A stretch of DNA of 64,000 bases from Lachnospiraceae bacterium (GTDB lineage: Bacteria > Bacillota > Clostridia > Lachnospirales > Bianqueaceae): contig JAAWDX010000014.1 in assembly GCA_022794035.1 (NCBI GenBank), forward strand, positions 62,001-126,000, written 5' to 3'. Positions 1-10,156 of this stretch are shown here, in pieces (the first letter of the stretch is position 1; every line of letters starts with the position of its first letter). Both the position numbers and the translations under genes were made by a program. The notes under the pieces were generated by a model that ran no database searches, had not been told where the DNA came from, and saw nothing but the letters and a program-made list of their open reading frames with translations.

Positions 1-28
1 AAATGTTTTAGTTATTCCCTTAAAATAA

Positions 29-104
29 ATCAGATCTCAAGGTCTTGGAGAAAGCGCCTGCCAATGAAATTGGAGATACCCTTCCTCTGTTCTTGAGATC
101 TGAT
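29..104 (-). repeat. Long imperfect hairpin with 13-bp outer arms
   Basis: Positions 29-41 (ATCAGATCTCAAG) are exactly complementary to 92-104. The interior holds a second hairpin (CCAAT/ATTGG, 61-73). Read on the minus strand the structure is followed by a T-rich tail (TTTATTTT), and a TTGACA box lies upstream at 131-136 with a weak TATAAG at 110-115 (15-bp spacer). It could be a small RNA, or the large terminator of a gene transcribed leftward. No protein gene is visible in 1-340. Confidence 0.4.
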
Positions 105-187
105 AACAGCTTATATCTAACCATTTAAAATGTCAAGTAAAAAAGTTTTTATTTGGAGCCGAGGAGGCATCAATAAGATTACAAATA

Positions 188-256
188 AACGGCATTTCCA
201 ATAGCAATATGGATCAGAGCATTACTGCTCACGCCCAATCTACTGGAAATGCCGTT
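188..256 (-). repeat. Second long hairpin with 13-bp outer arms
   Basis: AACGGCATTTCCA at 188-200 pairs perfectly with 244-256, and GAGCA/TGCTC at 217-221/226-230 forms the tip, with further short pairing between. On the minus strand it ends in TTTATTTG, like the hairpin at 29-104. The length (69 nt), arm length and tail are similar although the sequences differ. It may be an RNA element or a small non-autonomous repeat; I cannot tell which. Confidence 0.4.
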
Positions 257-340
257 ATTAAAGAGTATACAGATTGAGGATAGAAAAGTCAATTAAAATT
301 TATTGAGAATGCTTCTTTAGAAGTAACATTCGATCAGAAC

Positions 341-370
341 AACAAAAGAACCGCCCCAACCGGCGGTTCT
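341..370 (-). terminator. Rho-independent terminator of tRNA-Gly
   Basis: AGAACCGCC (347-355) pairs with GGCGGTTCT (362-370) around a 6-nt loop. On the minus strand the stem is followed by TTTTGTT. It lies 10 bp past the 3' end of the tRNA. Confidence 0.85.
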
Positions 371-379
371 CATACAAAA

Positions 380-450
380 AGCAGGGTACGGGAGTCGAAC
401 CCGCCTATCCGGCTTGGGAAGCCGGCGTACTACCGATGTACTAACCCTGC
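380..450 (-). tRNA. tRNA-Gly (anticodon CCC)
   Basis: The minus strand folds into a cloverleaf. The acceptor arm is GCAGGGT/ACCCTGC with a U discriminator, as is usual for bacterial tRNA-Gly. The anticodon stem CCGGC/GCCGG encloses loop TTCCCAA (anticodon CCC, reads GGG), and a GGTTCGACTC T-arm is present. CCA is not encoded. It has its own promoter (466-494) and terminator (341-370). Confidence 0.95.
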
Positions 451-465
451 GTTTGAAACACATCC

Positions 466-494
466 ATTATACATCGTTCACAGATAAAACGCAA
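466..494 (-). promoter_or_regulatory. Promoter of tRNA-Gly
   Basis: On the minus strand TTGCGT (489-494) and TATAAT (466-471) are separated by 17 bp. The -10 box lies 15 bp before the tRNA, as expected for a stable-RNA promoter. Confidence 0.8.
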
Positions 495-520
495 GGCCTA
501 TTTTAAAATCAGACTTTAGG

Positions 521-1858
521 TTACGGGGTCAGCCGATTAGGACCGCGGAAAATAAACATTGCATCCTTAATCGTAAGTCCCAGAAGCAGCATGGTCAGAC
601 GGTCGATACCCAGGCCAAAGCCGCCGTGCGGCGGGCAGCCATATTTAAAAAACTCCAGATAGAATTTCACATCCTTAGCCAGACCCTTTTCCTCCGCCTG
701 TTTTTTGAGAATTTCATAGCGGTGCTCGCGCTGAGCACCTGTTGTGATCTCTACGCCGCGCCAAATCAGATCATATCCCTGTGGTACGCCGTTTTCGTCC
801 CGCATATGATAAAAAGCTCTTTTCTCCGCATCATAATCAGTTACAAACAAAAACTCATGTCCGTAATGCTTTTTTACCCAGTCAAAGCTGAGCCGTTCCG
901 CCTCTGTAGTCAGATCGCCCTTTTCAGCATCGTCAGGGGTATAGCCAAAATCCTGTGCTAGGCCTTCGTACAGCTCTTTCAATGTCACCACAGGGAACGG
1001 CGCATCAGGCACGATCACCTCAGTGCCAAAGGCCTCGCGGATCTGATCGCCGTATTGGCTTTGGACCGCTTTCAAACCAGCAGTCAGGAGCGCCTCCTCC
1101 AGCTTCATAACATCCCGGAAGGAGTTAATATAGCTAAACTCCAGGTCAAATCCCGTAAATTCAGTTGTATGCTTACTGGTATAGGATTTCTCAGCGCGGA
1201 ACACAGGACCCACCTCAAAGATGCGCTCAAATCCCGCCGCCATAGCCATCTGCTTATAGAACTGCGGACTCTGTGCAAGATAAGCGCTGCGGTCAAAGTA
1301 CTTCACTTCAAAAACATCCGAGCCGCTCTCACTGGCTGTGCCGATCAGCTTAGGCGTATGAATCTCAATAAAATGGGCATCCAAAAGATATTGCCGCATG
1401 GCGGCGACCAAGGCCGTCTGTACCTGAAACAGCAGCTGGTTCTCAGAGGTCCGCAGGTCGATCCAGCGATAATCGATGCGCTGGTCAATGCTTGAGCGTT
1501 CCACCGCCTTTTTCTTTTTCGTTGCCGGAATCTCCTGACGGATAATCGGCAGCGCCTCAGCAAGGCTTTCGATATGAACATCGCTCGGAATCATCTCAAT
1601 GCCGCCCATCTTTACATACTCATTCTCTGCTGCTGTGCCCCAGACCGTCAGTACCGAATCATTGGTCACATGCTCCAGACGCTCAGCCAGCGCCGGATTT
1701 TGTTCCTTCTCCAGCGTCACCTGCAGCTTCCCGGTGATATCCTTCAAAACAATAAAAATCATCGACTTGCTGTTGCGGATAGTATCCACAAAGCCTTGTA
1801 GCTTTACTTTACATCCAAGATGATTTTTAATATCCTTTATATATACGCGATCGTCCAT
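521..1858 (-). CDS. aspS: Aspartate--tRNA ligase, short archaeal-type
   Basis: Charges tRNA-Asp, and perhaps also tRNA-Asn, with aspartate in the cytoplasm. The 445 residues comprise an N-terminal OB fold (about 15-100) and a class II catalytic core (about 130-445) with motif 2 FRAE at 220-223 and motif 3 GFGLGIDR near 420. The length matches the archaeal/eukaryal-type enzyme; the common bacterial AspRS is about 590 residues with a GAD insertion that is absent here. Such short enzymes in Clostridia are often non-discriminating and work with GatCAB to make Asn-tRNA. That is family knowledge and cannot be proved here. An AGGAGG-like site (GGAGG, 12 bp upstream) supports the start. Confidence 0.95.
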   Translation of the reverse strand: MDDRVYIKDIKNHLGCKVKLQGFVDTIRNSKSMIFIVLKDITGKLQVTLEKEQNPALAERLEHVTNDSVLTVWGTAAENEYVKMGGIEMIPSDVHIESLAEALPIIRQEIPATKKKKAVERSSIDQRIDYRWIDLRTSENQLLFQVQTALVAAMRQYLLDAHFIEIHTPKLIGTASESGSDVFEVKYFDRSAYLAQSPQFYKQMAMAAGFERIFEVGPVFRAEKSYTSKHTTEFTGFDLEFSYINSFRDVMKLEEALLTAGLKAVQSQYGDQIREAFGTEVIVPDAPFPVVTLKELYEGLAQDFGYTPDDAEKGDLTTEAERLSFDWVKKHYGHEFLFVTDYDAEKRAFYHMRDENGVPQGYDLIWRGVEITTGAQREHRYEILKKQAEEKGLAKDVKFYLEFFKYGCPPHGGFGLGIDRLTMLLLGLTIKDAMFIFRGPNRLTP

Positions 1859-1949
1859 ACCAAACAGCCTCCATTTTTAAATTGTCATTACTGTAGCACG
1901 TTTCAGCGCAAAAATCAATTCACAAATCATGCACCAGCAGAAGAAGACA

Positions 1950-2804
1950 TCAAGGAAGGCGGTCATACTCCACACTATCAACCAAAATACGGTATCCCAC
2001 CTTTTTATAAGTATGATTAGAAATGGGATTTTCCTGATCGACATACAGCCCCAAATATTCGGCGCCACCTGCGAGCAGCTCTTTGGCAATCAGCTGCATC
2101 ATAGAAGCGCAGTAGCCGCGCCCGCGGCAAGAAGGATGCGTGTATACGCCTGACAGGCAGCAGCCGTGACTCAGACGGCGGGCAACATAAGCGGTAGAGG
2201 CAATCTGGCCCTCCGGTGTTTCATATACGTATAAAGAATCGGACGCCAGCAGATCCTTGCGTTTTTCATAAGCCTTTTCCCATTCGTTTTCAGAAACGAC
2301 AAGCCCTACATCCTGATGAAAACCGATCGCATAGTCTGCCAGCAGCTCCAGATCGTGAGCAGAGGCTTTGCGGAAGCGGCCCGGACTAAGCGGAAATTCA
2401 TTGACAGAGCGAAGCTCCATGACATCCATGCGGTGGCCGCGCTGGTATCGGCGGTTTTTGTCACAGGCCAAATAAAGATCACAGATCTGAGCAGAGGCCA
2501 AAATGCCAGAGATTTCAATATGCTGCTCCTCGATATATTGAAACAGCAGATGGACAGCGCCGGCGGCAGAGGGAGAGCTTAAGGCATACATCAGCAGGCG
2601 GTAAGGGGCTACATGCCCAAATAAAAACAGCGGCTGCTGCTGATCATCTAAAACGGCGCCAAAAAAACAGTCCTTATTGGCAGGGCTCTTGGCATTAGCA
2701 TAGGCATTGCCTAAAATAAGCTGATAGACTACCTCATGCTCTGCCATGCGGGGCTCATACCTGTCTAAAAATTCCTGACCATGTGCACAAATGAAAAGTT
2801 CCAT
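1950..2804 (-). CDS. GNAT-family N-acetyltransferase (FR47-like)
   Basis: Predicted acyl-CoA-dependent acetyltransferase of 284 residues, acceptor unknown. The C-terminal half carries the acetyl-CoA motif GVYTHPSCRGRGYC (Q/RxxGxG type) and the GLYVDQENP...YKKVGY ending typical of FR47-like GNATs; the N-terminal half is a divergent GNAT-like domain. The frame is open 63 codons further upstream, but the ATG at 2804 has AAAGGAGG 11 bp before it, and the promoter at 2839-2867 lies inside the longer version, so the shorter start is used. It lies 91 bp upstream of aspS on the same strand and may be cotranscribed with it. Confidence 0.85.
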   Translation of the reverse strand: MELFICAHGQEFLDRYEPRMAEHEVVYQLILGNAYANAKSPANKDCFFGAVLDDQQQPLFLFGHVAPYRLLMYALSSPSAAGAVHLLFQYIEEQHIEISGILASAQICDLYLACDKNRRYQRGHRMDVMELRSVNEFPLSPGRFRKASAHDLELLADYAIGFHQDVGLVVSENEWEKAYEKRKDLLASDSLYVYETPEGQIASTAYVARRLSHGCCLSGVYTHPSCRGRGYCASMMQLIAKELLAGGAEYLGLYVDQENPISNHTYKKVGYRILVDSVEYDRLP

Positions 2805-2838
2805 TGTATTCTTGCCTCCTTTAAATATTTTAGCGATG

Positions 2839-2867
2839 AGTATAGCAAAGTCAGAAAGTAAATGCAA
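2839..2867 (-). promoter_or_regulatory. Promoter of the GNAT gene (and perhaps aspS)
   Basis: Minus strand TTGCAT (2862-2867), 17-bp spacer, TATACT (2839-2844). A start about 35-40 bp before the AAAGGAGG/ATG at 2804 fits. Confidence 0.7.
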
Positions 2868-2993
2868 GAAAAAATTGCGCAGAGTTTGTTTAGCCGGAGC
2901 CGCGTGCCTATAGGCAATATCAACAAATTGCAGCAGCATGGAAGCGAAATGCTTTATCAATCCTAAAAAAATGTATTTTGGCATATTTTGCAC

Positions 2994-3022
2994 TTGACAA
3001 GAAGGAGCTAAACAGCTAGAAT
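2994..3022 (+). promoter_or_regulatory. Promoter of the leu/ilv operon
   Basis: TTGACA (2994-2999), 17-bp spacer, TAGAAT (3017-3022), immediately upstream of the T-box leader. Confidence 0.85.
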
Positions 3023-3028
3023 ACTGCC

Positions 3029-3366
3029 TAAAGGTTATGAAGGATTAAAAATACCGCAGAGGTGTTTCAGAGAGCCGTTGGCTGGTGTGAAACGGTACAC
3101 GGAGCGGGGATAGCTCTTTTCCTGAGCCGCTGACTGAACAGGTCTTACGACAGAAGCCCTTCCATCAAAGCGTTTTTGTTAAAAGATAAGTAGGATCAGA
3201 CGGGATCTCCCGTTACAGAGAATCTGCGTTGATGGACGCGGAGTGAGTGGGTTTCTATCACCAAGAAGAGTGGTACCGCGGAGGATTAGATGATCTTCGT
3301 CTCTTTTGAACAAAACAGATTTCTGCTTTGGGATAAAGAGGCTTTTTTATATATAACGGGCTTGCC
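3029..3366 (+). promoter_or_regulatory. T-box leader controlling leuA and the BCAA operon
   Basis: Transcribed leader that senses uncharged tRNA. The diagnostic T-box GAGTGGTACCGCGG is at 3268-3281. The segment GTCTCTTT (about 3299-3306) can pair either with AAGAG before the T-box (antiterminator) or with AAAGAGGC (about 3346-3353), forming a terminator stem followed by TTTTTTAT. This is the mutually exclusive switch of the class. Stem I with its AGAG/apical hairpin region lies at about 3050-3110. The specifier codon is not certain; a CTC (Leu) triplet at 3114-3116 is a candidate and would fit leuA. Confidence 0.92.
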
Positions 3367-3414
3367 TCCCTGCAGCAGATGCAAAAAAGAAAGAAAAAAG
3401 GAAGGTATGAGGAC

Positions 3415-5085
3415 ATGAAAGGATTTGAAAAATATAGCCGGCAGTTTTTTGAAGCGCCGGATTGTGAAATGAGCTGGACGCAGAAAGCCTATATCGACCA
3501 TGCGCCGGTCTGGTGCAGCGTAGACCTGCGCGACGGCAATCAGGCGCTGATTACGCCGATGAGTCTGGAGGAAAAGCTGGAATTTTTCAAGCTGCTGGTC
3601 AAAGTAGGCTTTAAAGAAATTGAAATCGGATTTCCGGCGGCCTCCGAGACAGAATATGAATTTTGCCGTACCCTGATTGAAAATGATATGATTCCCGATG
3701 ACGTCAGCATTCAGGTGCTCACGCAGTCGCGCGAGCATATCATCGCCAAAACCTTTGAAGCGCTGAAGGGCGCTAAGCATGCGATTGTGCATCTATATAA
3801 TTCTACGTCCGTTGCGCAGCGCGAGCAGGTCTTTAAAAAGAGCAAGCAGGAAATTATCGATATCGCGACCTTCGGCGCAAAGCTTTGCCTGGAATACCGC
3901 GCGAAAACAGAAGGCCATTTTCAGTTTGAATATTCTCCGGAAAGCTTTACCGGCACAGAGCCGGAATTTGCCGCCGAGATCTGCAATGAAGTTATCGATA
4001 TCTGGCAGCCGACGGCAGACGATAAGGTGATTATCAATCTTCCGGTCACGGTTTCTCATTCTATGCCGCATGTTTATGCTAACCAGATTGAATACATGTG
4101 CCGGCATCTGCATAACCGCGAGAATCTGGTGATTTCGCTGCATCCTCACAATGACCGCGGCTGCGCCGTGGCGGACAGCGAAATGGGACTCTTGGCCGGC
4201 GGCGACCGCATTGAAGGCACGCTGTTTGGCAATGGGGAGCGCACAGGTAATGTGGACATCATCACCTTAGCGCTGAATATGTATTCACAGGGTGTGGATC
4301 CGCAGCTTGACTTTACGAATCTGCCAGAGATCACGGAGGTATACGAAAAGGTCACCCGCATGCATGTATATGAGCGGCAGCCCTATAGCGGACGTCTGGT
4401 GTTTGCCGCGTTCAGCGGCTCTCATCAGGATGCGATCGCCAAAGGCATGAAGTGGCGGACAGAACAGCAGCCGGAGCACTGGAACGTGCCGTATCTGCCG
4501 ATCGATCCGGTGGATGTGGGGCGTGTGTATGAGGCCGATGTGATCCGCATCAATTCGCAGTCCGGCAAGGGCGGCATTGGCTATATCATGGAAACTCGGT
4601 TTAATTTTGTGCTTCCGCCGAAGATGCGCGAGGTATTCGGCTATCAGGTCAAGAGCGTTTCCGATCATGCGCACAAGGAGCTGCAGCCAGAGGAAGTATA
4701 TGAAATCTTTAAACAGAGCTATGTCAATATTTTATCGCCGCTGCAGATTCCGGAAACGCATTATAAGCAGCTGCCCGAGGGCATTGAAGCACAGGTGACG
4801 ATAGAAGAGGGCAGAGAGCGCCGCGTGGAGACGGCGGTTGGCAATGGCCGTCTGGATGCGGTGAGCAATGCCATCCGTAAGGCAAGAGGCATTCATTATA
4901 AGCTTGAGAGCTATACCGAGCATTCTTTAGAAGATAAAACAGATTCCAGCGCTGCGTCCTATGTGAGCATTTCCGATGAAAACGGCAAGCCGTACTGGGG
5001 CGTAGGCATCGACAGCGATATTATTGTATCCTCGGTCAAGGCGCTGCTGTCTGCTGTAAATAATATGCTGACCGCAGGCAATTAA
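3415..5085 (+). CDS. leuA: 2-isopropylmalate synthase
   Basis: Condenses acetyl-CoA with 2-oxoisovalerate, the first committed step of leucine synthesis. The 556-residue form is the longer (yeast/Corynebacterium, LeuA2) type. The N-terminal TIM barrel has CSVDLRDGNQ and the metal-binding HPHNDRG, and the C-terminal regulatory LeuA dimer domain is at about 430-556, the usual site of leucine feedback. An upstream in-frame ATG at 3379 would add 12 Lys/Arg-rich residues, but the ATG at 3415 follows a GGAAGGTATGAGG ribosome site and matches the family start (KYSRQFF). It is the first gene after the T-box; ilvB begins 16 bp downstream. Confidence 0.96.
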   Translation: MKGFEKYSRQFFEAPDCEMSWTQKAYIDHAPVWCSVDLRDGNQALITPMSLEEKLEFFKLLVKVGFKEIEIGFPAASETEYEFCRTLIENDMIPDDVSIQVLTQSREHIIAKTFEALKGAKHAIVHLYNSTSVAQREQVFKKSKQEIIDIATFGAKLCLEYRAKTEGHFQFEYSPESFTGTEPEFAAEICNEVIDIWQPTADDKVIINLPVTVSHSMPHVYANQIEYMCRHLHNRENLVISLHPHNDRGCAVADSEMGLLAGGDRIEGTLFGNGERTGNVDIITLALNMYSQGVDPQLDFTNLPEITEVYEKVTRMHVYERQPYSGRLVFAAFSGSHQDAIAKGMKWRTEQQPEHWNVPYLPIDPVDVGRVYEADVIRINSQSGKGGIGYIMETRFNFVLPPKMREVFGYQVKSVSDHAHKELQPEEVYEIFKQSYVNILSPLQIPETHYKQLPEGIEAQVTIEEGRERRVETAVGNGRLDAVSNAIRKARGIHYKLESYTEHSLEDKTDSSAASYVSISDENGKPYWGVGIDSDIIVSSVKALLSAVNNMLTAGN

Positions 5086-5101
5086 AGGAGTAAAGAACCA
5101 G

Positions 5102-6790
5102 ATGAAAATTTCAGGTGCACAGATTTTGATTGAAACCCTGATCGAGCAGGGCGTAACCGATGTCTTCGGCTATCCCGGCGGTCAGGTGCTGAATATATAT
5201 GACGAGCTGTACAAAGCCAGCGACCGCATTCATCATGTGCTGGCGGCGCATGAGCAGGGAGCGGCGCATGCGGCCGATGGCTATTCGAGAGCGACCGGTA
5301 AGGTGGGCGTTGTGATCGCTACCTCCGGCCCCGGTGCGACCAATTTGGTCACCGGGATTGCAACGGCCATGATGGACTCCATTCCCATGGTCGCCATCAC
5401 CGGCAATGTACCGTGTTCTTTAATTGGAAAGGATAGCTTTCAGGAGATCGATATCACGGGCATTACGCTGCCCATTACCAAGCATAATTATTTTGTCAAT
5501 AATGTAGAGGAGCTGGCTGACGTCATTCGTGAGGCCTTCCAGATCGCCAAGTCCGGCCGCCCGGGCCCGGTGCTGGTCGATATCCCAAAGGATGTGCAGA
5601 TCGCGCAGTGCGAATTCAGCAAAAAGTCCGTTATGCCCTTCATTCCGCAGCGGATGGCCAAGCAGGCCGATATCGACGAGGCCGTGCGGCTGATCAACGA
5701 GGCCGAGCGCCCCTACATCTATATCGGGGGCGGCGCGGCCGGGCGCAAGATGGGCAAGCAGATCCTGGCGCTGGCCGATAAAATCGACGGCTACATAGGC
5801 TGCACCTTCATGGGCCTCTCAGCAATTTCCAATTCGTGCGAGCGGTTCCTAGGCATGGAAGGCATGCATGGGCATTATGCCTCATCCATGGCCAACAAAG
5901 ACGCCGATCTTATCATTGGTGTGGGCGTGCGCTTCAGCGACAGAGCCACCGGCAATGTCGCCAAGTACGCCAAGGGCGCCAAAATCATCCAGCTGGATCC
6001 GGACTTTTCCGAGATCAACAAAAACGTCAGAGTCAGCGTAGGCATTGTATGTGATATTGTAGATGCGATTGAGCGGATTCTGATCAGCGTAGACAGTCAA
6101 AAGCATCCTGCATGGCAGGAAACCGTCGAAGGCTTCCTGCAGGAAGAGCAGCGGATTGCCGAGGAGGCAGAGGCAGCCGCTACGGTGCCGATGACGCCCA
6201 GAAAGATGTTTGATATCATTAACGAGCTGAAAACGCCGGAAACCATCATTGCTACCGATGTAGGGCAGCATCAGATGTGGACGGCGCAGTATGTGGATTT
6301 TAAAAAGACCAGACGCTTTGTTTCCAGCGGCGGTCTTGGCACGATGGGCTTTGGACTGGGCGCTGCCATCGGTGCGCAGATTGCTACCGGCGATCCCACG
6401 GTGCTGATCACAGGCGACGGCAGCTTCGGCATGAACTTGAATGAGCTGGCGACGGCTGTATCCTATCAGGTGCCTTTGGTGATCGTGATTGTCAATAACG
6501 GCGTGCTCGGCATGGTGCGACAGTGGCAGACCCTGTTCTTTGAGGAGCGCTATTCTAACACCGTGCTTGCACGACAGACCGATTTTGTTAAGCTCGCGGA
6601 AGCATTTGGCGCCCGCGGCGTGCGCGTTAAAACGCCGGAGGAGTTCAGAGCTGCTTTTGCTGAGGGCATGCAGGCGCAGGGGCCGTTTATTATTGACACG
6701 CTGATTGATCAGGATGAGTTTGTGCTTCCGATGCTGCCTCCGGGTGGATCCATTGAGGATATCATTGTGAAAAAGGAGGCGAAGGCATGA
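5102..6790 (+). CDS. ilvB: Acetolactate synthase, large catalytic subunit
   Basis: ThDP/FAD enzyme making 2-acetolactate or 2-aceto-2-hydroxybutyrate for valine/leucine and isoleucine. The 562 residues show the three ThDP-enzyme domains: the N-terminal pyrimidine-binding part with the catalytic Glu in AAHEQGAAHAADGY (near 48-60), a central FAD/CoA-like domain, and the C-terminal ThDP motif GDGSFGMN...NNG (near 440-470). The ATG follows GGAGTAAAGAACC, and the stop overlaps the ilvN start (ATGA). A partner regulatory subunit next door makes this the biosynthetic (AHAS) rather than the catabolic enzyme. Confidence 0.97.
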   Translation: MKISGAQILIETLIEQGVTDVFGYPGGQVLNIYDELYKASDRIHHVLAAHEQGAAHAADGYSRATGKVGVVIATSGPGATNLVTGIATAMMDSIPMVAITGNVPCSLIGKDSFQEIDITGITLPITKHNYFVNNVEELADVIREAFQIAKSGRPGPVLVDIPKDVQIAQCEFSKKSVMPFIPQRMAKQADIDEAVRLINEAERPYIYIGGGAAGRKMGKQILALADKIDGYIGCTFMGLSAISNSCERFLGMEGMHGHYASSMANKDADLIIGVGVRFSDRATGNVAKYAKGAKIIQLDPDFSEINKNVRVSVGIVCDIVDAIERILISVDSQKHPAWQETVEGFLQEEQRIAEEAEAAATVPMTPRKMFDIINELKTPETIIATDVGQHQMWTAQYVDFKKTRRFVSSGGLGTMGFGLGAAIGAQIATGDPTVLITGDGSFGMNLNELATAVSYQVPLVIVIVNNGVLGMVRQWQTLFFEERYSNTVLARQTDFVKLAEAFGARGVRVKTPEEFRAAFAEGMQAQGPFIIDTLIDQDEFVLPMLPPGGSIEDIIVKKEAKA

Positions 6791-7290
6791 AAAATCAATT
6801 TGTGATTGCGGTGTATGTGGACAATAAGTTTGGCGTGCTGACGCGGGTGACCAGTATGTTTACCCGGCGAGGTTTCAATATTGACGCGCTCACAGTGGGA
6901 GAGACGGAGCGGCCGGAATATTCCCGGATCACGATTTCGCTCAGCGGCGATGGCTATGCCAGAGAGCAGCTGATCAATCAGCTGCGCAAGCTGTACAATG
7001 TGAAAAAAGTGGAAATTTTGGAGGATGAGGGCGCGGTAAAGCGTGAGCTTTCGCTGATCAAGCTGAAGAATGCGGCGGAGCACCGCGCAGATATCATGAC
7101 GGCGGTGCAGGTGTACCGGGCCAAGATCATTGATTATGGCATAGAGAGCATGTGCATTGAGATTACGGGTGAATCCTCCAAGATCGATGCATTCATTCAA
7201 ACGGTGATGCCGTACGGGATCATTGAGATGTGCCGGACCGGCGTGGTGGCGCTGGAGCGCGGCAGCAGCAGTATTTTAGAAAAAGAGTAG
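6787..7290 (+). CDS. ilvN: Acetolactate synthase, small regulatory subunit
   Basis: Activates IlvB and confers valine feedback inhibition. The 167-residue length is typical. It has an N-terminal ACT domain (residues about 4-75, with the fold-diagnostic DNKFGVLTRVTSMF) and a C-terminal ALS_ss domain (about 85-160). The 4-bp overlap with ilvB suggests translational coupling and fixed stoichiometry. A 67-bp gap separates it from ilvC. Confidence 0.96.
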   Translation: MKNQFVIAVYVDNKFGVLTRVTSMFTRRGFNIDALTVGETERPEYSRITISLSGDGYAREQLINQLRKLYNVKKVEILEDEGAVKRELSLIKLKNAAEHRADIMTAVQVYRAKIIDYGIESMCIEITGESSKIDAFIQTVMPYGIIEMCRTGVVALERGSSSILEKE

Positions 7291-7342
7291 CAAGTGTTTA
7301 TTCACATCGTTTACAGGTGTTGAACAATATATTTTATCCTAA

Positions 7343-8374
<1,032 letters not shown>

Positions 8375-8389
8375 TTAAAATGGGAAACA

Positions 8390-8429
8390 GGGCTGTCGCT
8401 GCCTCGCGAGTACGCGGCATCGGCAGCCC
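8390..8429 (+). terminator. Strong intergenic hairpin between ilvC and ilvD
   Basis: GGGCTGTCGCTGCC (8390-8403) pairs with 8416-8429 over 14 positions with one G-U and one mismatch. The following CTTCTGATTCTATTTG is not a good U-tract, so this is more likely a partial terminator or an mRNA-stabilising/processing element that lowers expression past ilvC. Confidence 0.55.
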
Positions 8430-8459
8430 CTTCTGATTCTATTTGGAATGGAGAATACG

Positions 8460-10124
8460 ATGATTAAAGATACCATTGTGGACGGATTTCAAAATGCGCC
8501 GCATCGTTCGCTGTACCATGCGCTGGGACTGACCAAGGAGGAGCAGGCGCGTCCGCTGATCGGCGTGGTGTGCTCCTATAATGAAATCGTGCCCGGTCAT
8601 ATGAATCTGGATAAGATTGCGCAGGCGGTGAAGCTGGGCGTAGCCATGGCCGGCGGCACGCCGATCATGTTCCCAGCGATTGCGGTGTGCGACGGCATTG
8701 CCATGGGGCATACCGGCATGAAATATTCGCTGATTACACGGGATATGATTGCAGATTCTACCGAGGCGATGGCGATGGCGCATGGGTTTGACGGCTTGGT
8801 CATGATCCCTAATTGTGATAAGAATGTGCCGGGCCTTCTGATGGCCGCGGCGCGCCTGAATATCCCTACGATTTTTGTGAGCGGCGGCCCGATGCTAGCC
8901 GGCCGCGTAGGTGGTAAAAAGACGAGCCTGTCCAGCATGTTTGAGGCGGTGGGTGCGTATACGGCCGGAAAAATTGACGAGGCAAAGCTGACGGAGTTTG
9001 AGGAAAAGACCTGTGCGTCCTGCGGCTCATGCTCGGGTATGTATACGGCAAACTCCATGAACTGTTTGACCGAGGTGCTGGGCATGGGGCTTTCCGGCAA
9101 TGGAACGATCCCGGCAGTGTATTCGGCCAGAATTGAGCTGGCTAAGCATGCCGGTATGCAGATTATGGAGCTTGTAAAGCAGAATATCCGCCCGCGCGAT
9201 ATCATGACAGAGGCGGCCATCCGCAATGCAGTGACGGCTGATATGGCGCTGGGCTGCTCGACCAATAGCATGCTGCATCTGCCGGCGATTGCCAATGAAT
9301 GCGGCGTCACCTTTAATCTGGATATGGCCAATGAGATCAGCGAAAAAACGCCGAATCTCTGTCATCTGGCGCCGGCAGGTCCGACCTACATGGAGGATCT
9401 GAACGAGGCCGGCGGCGTGTATGCTGTGCTGAAGGAGCTGAGCAAGCTGGGGCTGCTGGATGAAAGTGTGATGACCTGTACCGGTCATACGCTGGGTGAA
9501 AATATTGTACATGCGCAAAACCGGGATGAAAGCGTGATCCGCACGCCGGAAAATCCATACAGCAAAACGGGCGGCATTGCCGTACTGCGCGGCAATCTGG
9601 CGCCGGATGGCTGCGTTGTTAAGCGCAGCGCGGTAGCGCCGGAAATGCTGAAGCATGAAGGCCCTGCCAAGGTGTTTAACAGCGAGGAGGAGGCCATTGC
9701 CGCGATCTATGCCGGCAAGATTGTGAAGGGCGACGTGGTGGTGATCCGCTACGAGGGTCCGGCCGGAGGTCCAGGCATGCGGGAAATGCTCTCTCCCACA
9801 TCGGCGATTGCCGGCATGGGGCTTGACAAGGACGTGGCGCTGATTACTGACGGACGGTTTTCCGGAGCCACCCGCGGAGCCGCCATCGGACATATTTCAC
9901 CGGAGGCAGTACGCGGCGGTCTGATTGCCTATGTCAAGGACGGCGATATCATTTCGATTGATATTCCGTCTTATCAGATTGAGCTGCATGTTTCAGAGGA
10001 AGAAATTGAAAAACGCAAAAAAGAAATGCCGATTCAAAAGAAAGAAGGCATTAAGGGCGCCCTGGCGCGCTATGCTAGCATGGTGAGCTCCGCGGATAAG
10101 GGTGCGATCATCAATCAGTTTTAA
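8460..10124 (+). CDS. ilvD: Dihydroxy-acid dehydratase
   Basis: Fe-S enzyme that dehydrates 2,3-dihydroxy acids to the keto acid precursors of valine and isoleucine. It has 554 residues. Cluster-binding cysteines lie in NCDKNVPG (about 118) and [12 protein letters not shown] (about 185-196); GRFSGATRG, typical of IlvD/Edd, is in the C-terminal half. An in-frame ATG 12 bp earlier (8448) lacks a ribosome site. The ATG at 8460 has GGAG six bases upstream and the family N-terminus (IKDTIVDG), so it is preferred. leuC follows after 32 bp. Confidence 0.96.
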   Translation: MIKDTIVDGFQNAPHRSLYHALGLTKEEQARPLIGVVCSYNEIVPGHMNLDKIAQAVKLGVAMAGGTPIMFPAIAVCDGIAMGHTGMKYSLITRDMIADSTEAMAMAHGFDGLVMIPNCDKNVPGLLMAAARLNIPTIFVSGGPMLAGRVGGKKTSLSSMFEAVGAYTAGKIDEAKLTEFEEKTCASCGSCSGMYTANSMNCLTEVLGMGLSGNGTIPAVYSARIELAKHAGMQIMELVKQNIRPRDIMTEAAIRNAVTADMALGCSTNSMLHLPAIANECGVTFNLDMANEISEKTPNLCHLAPAGPTYMEDLNEAGGVYAVLKELSKLGLLDESVMTCTGHTLGENIVHAQNRDESVIRTPENPYSKTGGIAVLRGNLAPDGCVVKRSAVAPEMLKHEGPAKVFNSEEEAIAAIYAGKIVKGDVVVIRYEGPAGGPGMREMLSPTSAIAGMGLDKDVALITDGRFSGATRGAAIGHISPEAVRGGLIAYVKDGDIISIDIPSYQIELHVSEEEIEKRKKEMPIQKKEGIKGALARYASMVSSADKGAIINQF

Positions 10125-10156
10125 GTGCCGGAGCACTGGCAGAAAGGAAAAGCAAT

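Noticed and set aside
29-104. A displaced fragment of 23S rRNA
   Set aside because: The core (CCAATGAAATTGG...GATACC) reminded me of a domain V segment, but the match is short and from memory, and the flanks are not rRNA. I treat it as a hairpin only.
2805-2993. A 63-residue N-terminal extension of the GNAT protein
   Set aside because: It contains the predicted promoter, has no ribosome site, and the internal ATG at 2804 is preceded by AAAGGAGG.
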